From Bacillota bacterium (GTDB lineage Bacteria > Bacillota > Clostridia > DSM-8532), in assembly GCA_023459915.1 (NCBI GenBank), contig JAEWSN010000170.1:6185-70184 (forward strand): a stretch of 64,000 nucleotides of DNA. The letters run 5' to 3'. Made by a program: the position numbers and the translations under genes. Position 1 is the stretch's first letter. Each line of letters begins with the position of its first letter. The notes beneath the pieces are model-generated. The model was not told the origin of the DNA. It saw only the letters and a program-made list of their open reading frames with translations, and searched no databases. Shown piece by piece: positions 16,783 to 25,754 of the stretch.

Positions 16783-18456
16783 ATGTCATCTTTCAACCTG
16801 CCCCACCCATGGCAAGGCACAAGTGCCGACCCGGCGGCCAGCTACTGGTCGCGCCCGTTGAACCTCACGGAAACCGTGCTGGCGGGATGTGTCGGCATGA
16901 CGCTGGTGATGTTTGCCGCACAGGTGTTCTACGCGTCCTGGACGGCCATGCTGCTGTTCGCGCCGTTGGGGTTGCTGGCCATCCCCTGGTGGCGTCAAAA
17001 ACGCGCGGACAAACGCCGGGAGCAATTCCTGATGCAATACCAGGACATGCTGTACTACCTGTCGTCCGCCATGTCCGCGGGCAAAACCACGGAATCCGCC
17101 TTTGCCGAAGTGTCCAGATATCTCATGGCGCAATACGGCGGCATGGAGACCGATCTGCTGCTGGAACTGAAGCGGCTTGCCGCCAAACTGGCCATGCGTG
17201 AGCCGGTGGAGCGCATTCTCGCGGACATGGCGGTGCGGACGGGGCTGGAGGATGTCAGGCAGCTGTCGGAGGTCATTGCCATTGGGCGGAGATCCGGCGG
17301 AAATCTTGTCGAAATTCTTCAGCAATCCATTCGGGTGTTGCGGGAAAAGATTGGCATCCGGCGCGAAATGGAAACGGCCTGGGCCTCCAAAAAGCTTGAG
17401 CAGCGCATTCTGTGCGTGTCGCCGGTGGCGCTGATCTTCATGCTCAGGAGCGGAACGGACAGCTTCATGGCCCCCATGTATGAAACCGCCGCCGGACGCC
17501 TCATCATGACCCTTGCGCTGCTGCTCATCGTTGCCGGGTACGCCATCGGCGCGCATATGATGCGGCAACCGGATGCCTGCCTGCGGCAACGGCCGGTGCC
17601 GGCTCCTTTGTCCGGGCCGACCGGGATCACGCCGCGGGAAGTGGGTCGGATGCCCGCCACAGACCCACGGACGGCAGCGGATGTCTCCGGGGTGCTGCGG
17701 CACCTGCTGCAATCTGCCGGTCATCTGCTGGCCAACCTTCTGCCGGCGCGTGTTCGCGCCTTTGAGCGGCGGCGCCTGATGCCGCGGGTGCTGCTGTTGC
17801 GCGGTCCGGCGGACGCGGGTACGGATTTTGAGCGGCATCTCGCGGACAAATGCCTGCATGCCTGTCTTGGGATGGGGCTGGGCGCCCTGCTGTGTCTGCT
17901 TGGACAGGCGCCGGGCTATCTGCCGCTCGGTCTGCCGGCCGGCGGGGTGCTGCTCTGGTTCCTGTCCGACCGCCAGCTCGAAACGGCTTACAAACAGCGT
18001 TGCGAACAGCTGGTGCTGGAGTTTCCCGGATTTGTCTGCCGGGTGGCGCTGCTCACCGGCGCCGGGCTGCATGTCCGGCAGGCCTTGTGCCGCATCGTTG
18101 CCGGCGCTTCCATGGCCCATGCGGTGCTGAACCGGGAAGTCGCGTCGGTGCTCTCGGAAATTGAGGGTGGACTGCCGGAGGCCCAGGCATGGACCGAGCT
18201 GGCGGAACGCTGCCGCATACGCGAGATCGCCTCGCTGTGCGGGGTGTTCATGCAACATGCCCGGCTGGGGCATGCCGGCCTGGCCGCCGAGCTCCGACAG
18301 ATGGCATCTGACAGCTGGGACAACCGCAAACACGCGGCCCGGCGTCTGGGGGAGGAGGCGTCCTCGAAGCTGATGCTGCCGATGGCCATTCTGTTTGTGG
18401 CGGTTTTGATGGTCAGCGTCGCGCCGGCGTTCCTCTCCATGTCCATGGCATTCTGA
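16783..18456 (+). CDS. TadB-TadC fusion (two type II secretion F domains in one protein)
   Basis: This 557-residue membrane protein seems to join the two platform proteins of a Tad system that are usually separate genes. The first half (about residues 30-265) has a TadB-like layout: two hydrophobic segments, a cytoplasmic domain with YQDMLYYLSSAMSAGKT and LSEVIAIGRRSGGNL, then two more hydrophobic segments. A Pro-rich linker spans about 265-300. The second half repeats the pattern with LEFPGFVCRVALLTGAGLHV and SLCGVFMQHARLGHAG and ends in a membrane helix, as TadC does. AAGGAGG (16770-16776) supports ATG 16783. No internal stop or frame change is seen, so the fusion looks real. Confidence 0.85.
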   Translation: MSSFNLPHPWQGTSADPAASYWSRPLNLTETVLAGCVGMTLVMFAAQVFYASWTAMLLFAPLGLLAIPWWRQKRADKRREQFLMQYQDMLYYLSSAMSAGKTTESAFAEVSRYLMAQYGGMETDLLLELKRLAAKLAMREPVERILADMAVRTGLEDVRQLSEVIAIGRRSGGNLVEILQQSIRVLREKIGIRREMETAWASKKLEQRILCVSPVALIFMLRSGTDSFMAPMYETAAGRLIMTLALLLIVAGYAIGAHMMRQPDACLRQRPVPAPLSGPTGITPREVGRMPATDPRTAADVSGVLRHLLQSAGHLLANLLPARVRAFERRRLMPRVLLLRGPADAGTDFERHLADKCLHACLGMGLGALLCLLGQAPGYLPLGLPAGGVLLWFLSDRQLETAYKQRCEQLVLEFPGFVCRVALLTGAGLHVRQALCRIVAGASMAHAVLNREVASVLSEIEGGLPEAQAWTELAERCRIREIASLCGVFMQHARLGHAGLAAELRQMASDSWDNRKHAARRLGEEASSKLMLPMAILFVAVLMVSVAPAFLSMSMAF

Positions 18457-18522
18457 CCGGATACGGGCATAATTGGTACCGGCCGCTGCATGTCGTGGCC
18501 GAAGCGAAGGGGGGAAGGGCAG

Positions 18523-19239
18523 ATGGACAAGCGCCAGCAGAGACGACGTGGGCAATGCGGCACCGCGGGCTCCGCAACCCTGGAGTATGCGCTGCTGATG
18601 CCCCTGATCCTTTTCATTGTGTTGATGGTGTGTCAGCTGCTGTTGCTGCTGCGCGACATGGCGGTGCTGGAAGCCGCGCTGTGGCGTTCCCTGAACATGG
18701 CCGCCGGCAGTTGGCATCGGATGTCGGCTTCATGCCCCGTTGTCACCGACACGCAGGCAGCGGCGACGACCAGCCCGCGTGACATGTATTGGGAGCTGAA
18801 AAGCGTGCTGGGCGCGGATCAAACGAAGTGCGACATCCTTGAGGCCGCCACGCACCAGTGGCTGCGTGAAGAACTGGAAACTGGCGGTGGGCACAAGGGA
18901 ACCGCCATCGAATGCCTTCGGGTGGATGAACTGGCGGTTCGCGTGGATACGGGGAGGGGACTGCCGTTCGGGGTGATGCACGCGGAGGCGGTTGTGCCGG
19001 TGGGTGGTTTTGTTGGCCGGTGGGCACGGCGACTGTCATCCGGGAAGGGACTGTCGGTGACTGTCGACGCGGAAGTGCTGTTCGCGCAACCCCACGCGTT
19101 TGCCCAGGACATGGACTGGGCACTGCAACTGCTGGCGGATTCTCCGATGGGCAAGGCGGAGAGCCCCATGACTGAAAAGGGAAAAGACTTCATCGCCACC
19201 ATTCACGGCGTGCTGTCGGGTTCAAAACAAGGAGGATGA
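18523..19239 (+). CDS. TadE-like pseudopilin protein
   Basis: This 238-residue protein has one N-terminal membrane helix preceded by GSATLEYALLMP, the hallmark of TadE-type proteins (Gly-x-x-x-x-Glu before the hydrophobic stretch). The remaining 190 residues are predicted outside the cell. ATG 18523 follows GGGGGAAGGG; an upstream in-frame ATG at 18490 lacks a ribosome site. It probably forms a minor pilin or priming subunit. It stands next to the large DUF5702-like gene, with one base between stop and start. Confidence 0.75.
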   Translation: MDKRQQRRRGQCGTAGSATLEYALLMPLILFIVLMVCQLLLLLRDMAVLEAALWRSLNMAAGSWHRMSASCPVVTDTQAAATTSPRDMYWELKSVLGADQTKCDILEAATHQWLREELETGGGHKGTAIECLRVDELAVRVDTGRGLPFGVMHAEAVVPVGGFVGRWARRLSSGKGLSVTVDAEVLFAQPHAFAQDMDWALQLLADSPMGKAESPMTEKGKDFIATIHGVLSGSKQGG

Positions 19240-19240
19240 C

Positions 19241-22200
19241 ATGGTGAAACGCGGGTTGGAGCCAAGGCGAAAGGAGGCGGCGCATCGTGACGGCATGCGC
19301 CATGGGAGCGTCACCATCTTTCTGTGTGTGCTGCTCTCCATACTTGTGCCCTTGACGCTCATTCTCACGGATTTGGTGCGACTCCGCATCGCCCGGGTGA
19401 AGGTGGACAACGCGGTCCGTCTGGCCGCCGAATCCATTTTGGCGGATTATGAGCGGCCCTTGCGCGACCAATATGGTGTGCTTGGGGTTTCACCCCGGTC
19501 AGGATCGGTTGAGGAAGCGGCGCTGCTGTCCATGCTGCGCGACAATCTGGAGCCGGTTCCGCAAGACGGATACGCCGATCCGTTTGGCCTGCGCGTGCAA
19601 TCCGGACAGGTGTCGATGGGTGGTCCCCTGAATGCCCCCGACGCGCTCGCCCCGCAGCTTGCGGAGTACATGCGGTATCGCGCGCCGGTCAGCCTGGCTG
19701 CAGGATGGCTGGAAAAGCTGCGCTCCCTGGCGGGCGCGTCGCGACAGGTGGCATGTGTTGAGGCTGAAATGGCACTGGAGCGCACGCGCGCGTTGGCAAG
19801 GGAGAACCTTGTGTACTTGTTTTTTCTCAAGGAAACGCGGTTGGATCGTTTTGGCCGTGACGCGGCAGGTGATTCATTGGCGGCTTCAACCGAATCCGTG
19901 ATGAAAAACCAGACGGAACGGGTGGAACAGGGGGTTTCGGCATATCGGGAAAGTGCCGCGGCGCTGGCGGAGAACCTGCCCCGTTATCGGGCCAAGCAGC
20001 AGAGCCTGTCGCTGGCCGCAGCGTCCGTGTCACATGCGGAGGATGTGCTGTCCCAGGCCAATGCGGTGCTTGCCGAGGCGAAAAGCGCTTGGGAACTGGC
20101 CGGCAGCGCGGAGACATCGTCGGCGGGTTCGGATGGCGCCACCACACCGGCGGATTCAGAGGGATTTACATCTTCGGCGGACTCGGATGGCGCCACCACG
20201 TCGGCGGAATCGGATGGCGCCACCACACCGGCGGAGTCGGCCGCGGAGGCGGCCGCGCATGCCAAATACCTGGCGGCCATGACGTCGGTTTCCATCGCGG
20301 AATCCGCGCTGGCAAGCGAAACGCGTGCCCATGGGCAGGAACAGGCCGCGTTCTCCGCCTGGTGTGAAACCCAGTGGCAGCCCGTCGCCAATACCGCCAG
20401 CCAGGCCCTGCGCCAAATCGGGGAAGGGTTGGCGGAGCTGCTGGCGGCACACCAGTCGCTGTCGGGCCATCTGTTCCGGCAGGGACTGTATCTTGAAAAA
20501 GCATGCTTTCTTGCAACCGGTCTGACTGGAACGCTGGCGGAGGTGGCAGCGCAGACCGCCGATGCGGCACTGCTTGCCGAAAGTGTTTCCGGGCAGCAGT
20601 CCGGCGGCGCGCTCTCGGCGAGTGCCAGCAAAAAGCCGTCATATCCTGACGAACAGGAGATGGATCGCGCGCGACAGTTTCTCGCAGGGTTCCGGGAGCG
20701 GGTGGCGGTGCTGGCACGTGCGTCGTCGGAGCGCGGGCAAGCGGTGGAGAACGCGCTTGTGTCCATGACACAGATGACAGGCGCGTTTGATGCAATGGCC
20801 CGGGACCCGGCAGGACCGGCACGGGTGCCCGAACTGCCGGAATCTGTTTGCCAGCCCGTCCTTCCCGGAACATCGCTTGGCGCATCCCCGGACCTGAAAG
20901 TGGATTTCAGTCAGGCATGGCTGGCCGAAACGGGACACAAGACCATTGACATGGGGCAGCCGCCATCCGAACAGGAGCGCGCGGCTTATTGGGACTGGTT
21001 TGCCGGATGGTCCGGCGAACCGGTGGATTCAGCGGATGGCGCGCCGGAAACACAGGATGCCAACCGGAAGGAATCGGCGAAAACCCTTCGGGCCATTCGG
21101 GAGGCGGCAGGCGTCACCTCGGAAGGGGTTCGAAAAGGGGAGGAAAACGCCGAGGGAGGTGTCATCCCTGAATCCATCCGGGATGCGCTGCCCAGTGCCA
21201 TGCTGGCCCGGGCCATGTCCCGGACGGACAACCATCCGCTGGCGCAGGCGCGCACGGGCAACCGGCAGCTGGATGAAACCCATGCCAACGATTTCACCCA
21301 GGCCATGGGCAGGATGGCGGGGCTCGCCGGCACCTTTGACCAGTTGCTTTCGCAATCATCGGACGCGCTGCTGCGGGTTTTGTGGGAGGATGCGTACATG
21401 CTGGCGGCATTCACCAATGCAACCACCCCTGCCGGGGGGATTCCCGGAGACATCGCGTGGGGCCGCAAGCTGGACGGAAATGTCTTCAAAAAGGGAGAAG
21501 TGGAGTACATTCTGTTTGGGCAAATGGAGGAAGGCAAGAATCTGCTGATCATGAAGGGGGCGCTGTTCGGGACGCGGCTGGCCCTGAACCTGCTGCACAT
21601 TCACGCGTCCGCGGCAAAGCGCGCGGCCACGCTCTCCCTCGCGACAACCCTTGCCGGATGGACGGCGTTTGGCATTCCCGCTGTGCAGCACTTTCTGATG
21701 CTTGCCTGGGCCGCCGCGGAGTCCTGCACGGATGTGGATCGGCTCCTCAAGGGAATGCCGGTGCCCGTCATCAAGACAGACGCAAACTGGTTCCTTTCCG
21801 TTGGCAGTCTGCGTCAGGAGCTGGTTCAGAACCTGGTGCTCGACCCGTTGAAGGGCCGTGTGGCAGGCGCCGCCGGCGCGGCAATCGGCAAAGCCGATCA
21901 GGCGGTTCGCGAGACAGTGGGGGGATGGATTGACGCGGCTGTGGATGGCGCGTTCGCGCCATTGGAAATCGAATGCGCGGACTTTGGCTCGGCAATGGCC
22001 GATCAGCTTTCATCGGGCACTGCCGACCTGCCTGCCGCGGTTTCCGGCGCGGTGACGGCCTTTGTCGCGTCCCTGCCCCAATCGGATCCGCAAGCCATGC
22101 TGGATCAGGGATTCTCCCAGGCGCTGGCAGCGTTTGCCGATTCGTTGCGGACCGTGTCCGCCACGTATCTCCAGGAGGCGGGAGTGGCGAAGGTGGTGTC

Positions 22201-22657
22201 GTTGCGGGAACAAGTCAAGGTCTTCATGAAATCGCAGGTGTTTGCCTCCGCATGTTATGCCAATCTGGTGGAATACGCCAAAACGACGGCCATGGGGCTG
22301 ACGAACCGGGTGTTCGAGGACGTGTCAAAAGAGGCGGACAAGCTGTTTGGCCCGGCTGTTTCAACAGAAGGCTTCCGGGCCGACATCACCGCGCGCATGG
22401 CGACGATGGATTATCAGGAATATCTGGCGCTGTTCCTGTTGCTGGTGCCCCCGGAGACCAAGACGGCCAGGGCGGCGGATCTGATGCAGCTCAATCTGCA
22501 GCGCGCGCTGCAGGATGCGTCTTTCCGGATGGCGGATCACTGCACGCAGATCCGGGTGGAGGCGACCGTGGTGATGTCTTTCTGGTTTCTGCCCGATGAT
22601 TTGGGCGGCACACAGCCGCTGAACGTCATCCAGGCAGCCTGGGAAACGGGGTATTGA
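19241..22657 (+). CDS. Very large DUF5702-like pilus-associated protein (1138 residues)
   Basis: This protein has one N-terminal membrane segment (about residues 22-46, GSVTIFLCVLLSILVPLTL) followed by LTDLVRLRIARVKVDNAVRLA, the pattern of TadG-like proteins and of the Clostridial DUF5702 family (family name from memory). The long extracellular part is Ala-rich with coiled-coil-like stretches. A low-complexity block at about residues 285-335 is built of SDGATT/ADSEG/AESDG units. AAGGAGG supports ATG 19241. Translation seems coupled to the gene before and the gene after (1-base gaps). It may be a surface or scaffold component of the pilus; no enzymatic motif is visible. Confidence 0.7.
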   Translation: MVKRGLEPRRKEAAHRDGMRHGSVTIFLCVLLSILVPLTLILTDLVRLRIARVKVDNAVRLAAESILADYERPLRDQYGVLGVSPRSGSVEEAALLSMLRDNLEPVPQDGYADPFGLRVQSGQVSMGGPLNAPDALAPQLAEYMRYRAPVSLAAGWLEKLRSLAGASRQVACVEAEMALERTRALARENLVYLFFLKETRLDRFGRDAAGDSLAASTESVMKNQTERVEQGVSAYRESAAALAENLPRYRAKQQSLSLAAASVSHAEDVLSQANAVLAEAKSAWELAGSAETSSAGSDGATTPADSEGFTSSADSDGATTSAESDGATTPAESAAEAAAHAKYLAAMTSVSIAESALASETRAHGQEQAAFSAWCETQWQPVANTASQALRQIGEGLAELLAAHQSLSGHLFRQGLYLEKACFLATGLTGTLAEVAAQTADAALLAESVSGQQSGGALSASASKKPSYPDEQEMDRARQFLAGFRERVAVLARASSERGQAVENALVSMTQMTGAFDAMARDPAGPARVPELPESVCQPVLPGTSLGASPDLKVDFSQAWLAETGHKTIDMGQPPSEQERAAYWDWFAGWSGEPVDSADGAPETQDANRKESAKTLRAIREAAGVTSEGVRKGEENAEGGVIPESIRDALPSAMLARAMSRTDNHPLAQARTGNRQLDETHANDFTQAMGRMAGLAGTFDQLLSQSSDALLRVLWEDAYMLAAFTNATTPAGGIPGDIAWGRKLDGNVFKKGEVEYILFGQMEEGKNLLIMKGALFGTRLALNLLHIHASAAKRAATLSLATTLAGWTAFGIPAVQHFLMLAWAAAESCTDVDRLLKGMPVPVIKTDANWFLSVGSLRQELVQNLVLDPLKGRVAGAAGAAIGKADQAVRETVGGWIDAAVDGAFAPLEIECADFGSAMADQLSSGTADLPAAVSGAVTAFVASLPQSDPQAMLDQGFSQALAAFADSLRTVSATYLQEAGVAKVVSLREQVKVFMKSQVFASACYANLVEYAKTTAMGLTNRVFEDVSKEADKLFGPAVSTEGFRADITARMATMDYQEYLALFLLLVPPETKTARAADLMQLNLQRALQDASFRMADHCTQIRVEATVVMSFWFLPDDLGGTQPLNVIQAAWETGY

Positions 22658-22658
22658 C

Positions 22659-24041
22659 ATGGGACACACATCGCCGGAGAGCCACCGTTTGGTGACGCGG
22701 ACAGACAGGCGTTTCAGAGGATCCCACAGAGAGCCGCGTTGCAGGGAGTCGCGTTGCAGAGAGCCGCGTTTAGGTGGCTGGTACAAAGGACGCAGGACGG
22801 CAGGGCAGCTGACCATCGAAGCGGCGGTGACGCTGCCCGCCTTCCTATTTGCCCTGCTCGCCCTGGCCTCCCTGGTCAGCTATCCGATGACCTGTTTGCG
22901 GATTGAGCGGGCGATGACAGATGCGGCGCAGCTTGTCAGCTTGTCCGGACATGCGCTTGACATGACAGGATGCGGAGCCATGGGCACCGCATGGGAGAAC
23001 GCCGCGCACGGGGGCACGGTCATCGGGGAGCCGCAGCTCACGGAGGTGGAGACGCTTCTGGAACAACTGGGCATGACAACGGATCAGAACAATCCTGTGC
23101 AACAGTTGCTTGGGCTGGTTCGCCAATTCAGCCGATCCTTCGCTTCAGAAGCGGGAGAACTGGTTGTAGAAGCGGTGCAGGCAGGGGTTGCGCAGCTTGT
23201 CGGCGAACTGGTGACCTGGCGGGTGGGTGCGCTGGCAGACGGAACCCGTGATGGGTATCATGCGCGGGATCCTTGGGCGGCACTTGGGGTGGTGGGCGGT
23301 GCCGACGGCGTCGATTTCAGCCGGACCACCTTGCAGCTGTCGTCGGGAGATTTGATGGTTGTGGCACGGTACCGGCTCCGACCGGTCAGGGGCTTCGGGC
23401 TGTTGCCGGCCATCCCCTGCCAGAGCCGTGTCCGTGTCAGGATCTGGGGGGCAGGGATGGGCCCGGTGCTGCGCGAACCGTTGTTCTTCCCGACGGGCGA
23501 CGCACAGGCGGCGCAGGCGGCAGAGAGCCTGTGGAACCATGGCAGTGGCGCGACTCCCGCTTGGAATCGCGGGTTGCTGATTGAGCAGCGGGAAATCGAT
23601 AAAATCGCGCGGGGAACAAGGTTTGGGGGAGACTGGTTTGTCGGCTCGGACACCATGCAGGCGGGATACGACGCATTGTCGGGCTCCGTCAACTCAAACC
23701 AGGTGCAGGTTTGGCAGGTCATGAGCCTGAATCCGATGCTCCCTTCCTATGACGGCCAGCCATCCGAAATTCGGCGCGCTATCCGCAGGCAGCTCGCGGC
23801 CATGCCCCCGCGTGGCGGCTTGGTGTCACATCCGGGTGACGGCACCCAACGAACGGTGCTTGTCAGACGAATTGTGCTCGTGGTGCCACAGAACACGCCC
23901 GAAACGATGGACGCGTTGATCGCGGACATGGCGATGGGACTGGCGGCGGAAGGTGCCGTGATTGAATTGGTCAGAGGGTACGGAAATTATGGAGATGATG
24001 GGGTTCCTGCCAGGATTGACACCGGTGCCTCGGGTGGATGA
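22659..24041 (+). CDS. TadE/TadG-like protein with basic N-terminal extension
   Basis: This 460-residue protein contains GQLTIEAAVTLPAFLFALLA (about residues 49-68), a TadE-type membrane entry with the conserved Glu, preceded by an unusually long Arg-rich stretch. That stretch is encoded by a small DNA repeat (three copies near 22725-22770), so the real start may lie further in. After the helix comes a large extracytoplasmic domain ending in a segment that looks like an alpha/beta fold (RTVLVRRIVLVVPQNTPETM). No separate ribosome site is seen, so it is probably translated by coupling to the gene before. Together with its two neighbours it forms a set of three pseudopilin-like proteins. Confidence 0.65.
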   Translation: MGHTSPESHRLVTRTDRRFRGSHREPRCRESRCREPRLGGWYKGRRTAGQLTIEAAVTLPAFLFALLALASLVSYPMTCLRIERAMTDAAQLVSLSGHALDMTGCGAMGTAWENAAHGGTVIGEPQLTEVETLLEQLGMTTDQNNPVQQLLGLVRQFSRSFASEAGELVVEAVQAGVAQLVGELVTWRVGALADGTRDGYHARDPWAALGVVGGADGVDFSRTTLQLSSGDLMVVARYRLRPVRGFGLLPAIPCQSRVRVRIWGAGMGPVLREPLFFPTGDAQAAQAAESLWNHGSGATPAWNRGLLIEQREIDKIARGTRFGGDWFVGSDTMQAGYDALSGSVNSNQVQVWQVMSLNPMLPSYDGQPSEIRRAIRRQLAAMPPRGGLVSHPGDGTQRTVLVRRIVLVVPQNTPETMDALIADMAMGLAAEGAVIELVRGYGNYGDDGVPARIDTGASGG

Positions 24042-24068
24042 AAAATCAGGGAATGGACGGAGGGTTTG

Positions 24069-25688
24069 ATGATGTCGGAGCAACCGAATGTGATGACGGC
24101 GCTGGGGCTGGAGCGGCCTGTTTTTTCGCAAATGGCCGGACAAGCCGTTTTTCAGGTGGATGTGGCGCAAACGCAGGGCATCCTTTCCTACCAGTGGCAC
24201 ATGCTTCAGGAGAACAGGCCCGCGGGGCTGTTGCCGCTGTCTTGTTATGAAGAGGCCGGCCAGGTGCGACTGTGCTGGCGTGTCACAGCCCTCCAGCCGC
24301 TGGCGGTGATGTTCGCGGGCCGGAGCTGGTCGGTCGGGGAGGTGATTGGGCTGATTCGGCAGCTGTATCAAATCCTTGTGCAGATGGATGTGTTGCTGCT
24401 CGACGCGGAACGGCTGCTGCTCGACAACCGCTACATTCTGGTGGATCCCGGGCGCATGGCGCTTCATCTGGCGTACTGCCCCCTGATGGAAGCCGTGGAA
24501 AACCCCGACGCAATCCGACAGCTGTTGTTGCGCTGGCTCACCGCCGATTGTCAGCTGAACGGAAATGACAGGATGGACAGATTGTCCGCGCTGCTCCTGA
24601 TGCTGCGCGACCCTTCCTTTCACTGGCGCCGGCTGTCGGAGTTGTTTGGTGGTATCGGGTCGGGGGATGGGGGCAATGCGTCCTGTGATTTGGCGGACAC
24701 ATACGATGTTGCGGGACTGCAGACGATATCATCTGCCACACCACCGGCCTCCTCACAAACCGCATCAGACACAGGATCACATGCTGGAACCACTATCCGC
24801 AATGCCTATGGGGTCAACTCCGGGGACAAGACGCCGGGAAAGCCCATTGCTTCCTTTACCCGTAAGGGATCCCGCACGGAAGAGGGGGCGGAACCCGGAT
24901 GGCGGCCTGATTTGTGGCGCATCATTCCTGTGCAGCTGATACTGGTTGTCAGCGTGGTGGCAGTGTACTCCGGCGGTATCCTGACGGCATACGGGCCGGA
25001 CGGTACCATGGCGCGCGCGGGCATGGCGCTGCTTGCCGTGGCACTGGAGTTCTGGGCGTTTGCCACGGGGAAGCAGCGTCCCAAGCCTGCCCCTGTGGGT
25101 CCCGTTTCCGCGGCACCCCGCCCAAGCAATGGGCTTGCAGCCGCTCAGGCACCTCCCTGCGGAACCGGTGTGACCAGAGCGGCCGCAACGCCGTCATTTC
25201 CGTCCCATGAACCGGACAACACGGCATGGCACACGGAATTCCCGTCCCATGAACCGGACAACACGGCATGGCACACAGAATTCCCGTCGCGCGAACCGGA
25301 TGTCATATCGCAGGCGGCTCCGATAATATCGCAACAGGAAGCGTGGATGGAAGAAACCTGCCTGCTTGCCGGAAAAGCCGGTCCCTGTCTGCGGTATGAA
25401 CCGCAAGACGCGCCGCCGCAATGCATCACGGTTTCAAAAACGCCTTTCCTGATTGGACGCATGCGCGATCAGGTGGATGGCTGGCTGGCGCATCCCACAG
25501 TGGGAAAGCTTCATGCGGAAATCCGGCTTGAGAAAGGGATGCACACCCTGGTGGACCTGAATTCCAGAAACGGCACCCGGGTCAACGGACGGCCACTCAC
25601 GCCGTATGAACCCTGCGCGCTCCACCCCAATGATCAGATTCTGATTTCGGGGGAAACACTGGTTTTTCTGGAACAGGCGCAATCATGA
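24069..25688 (+). CDS. FHA-domain protein with N-terminal DUF6382-like region
   Basis: This 539-residue protein has three parts. Residues about 10-190 resemble the DUF6382 region that accompanies Tad loci in Clostridia (from memory; LLLDNRYILVDPG is the best-preserved part). Then a Ser/Thr/Pro-rich linker and two membrane segments (about 285-330) follow. The C-terminal FHA domain (about 430-530) shows IGR, VGKLHAEI and LNSRNGTRVNG, which bind phosphothreonine. The linker has a 42-bp tandem duplication (25203-25244 and 25245-25286). GGAGG at 24059-24063 supports ATG 24069 or ATG 24072. It could sense a Ser/Thr kinase and regulate pilus assembly; no kinase is in the window. Confidence 0.75.
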   Translation: MMSEQPNVMTALGLERPVFSQMAGQAVFQVDVAQTQGILSYQWHMLQENRPAGLLPLSCYEEAGQVRLCWRVTALQPLAVMFAGRSWSVGEVIGLIRQLYQILVQMDVLLLDAERLLLDNRYILVDPGRMALHLAYCPLMEAVENPDAIRQLLLRWLTADCQLNGNDRMDRLSALLLMLRDPSFHWRRLSELFGGIGSGDGGNASCDLADTYDVAGLQTISSATPPASSQTASDTGSHAGTTIRNAYGVNSGDKTPGKPIASFTRKGSRTEEGAEPGWRPDLWRIIPVQLILVVSVVAVYSGGILTAYGPDGTMARAGMALLAVALEFWAFATGKQRPKPAPVGPVSAAPRPSNGLAAAQAPPCGTGVTRAAATPSFPSHEPDNTAWHTEFPSHEPDNTAWHTEFPSREPDVISQAAPIISQQEAWMEETCLLAGKAGPCLRYEPQDAPPQCITVSKTPFLIGRMRDQVDGWLAHPTVGKLHAEIRLEKGMHTLVDLNSRNGTRVNGRPLTPYEPCALHPNDQILISGETLVFLEQAQS

Positions 25689-25754
25689 TATAATGAGCCA
25701 TGGAAGCGTCGCCGGGCGGGGCTTCCCAATTGTGCACGGATGGAGGGCGTATCG

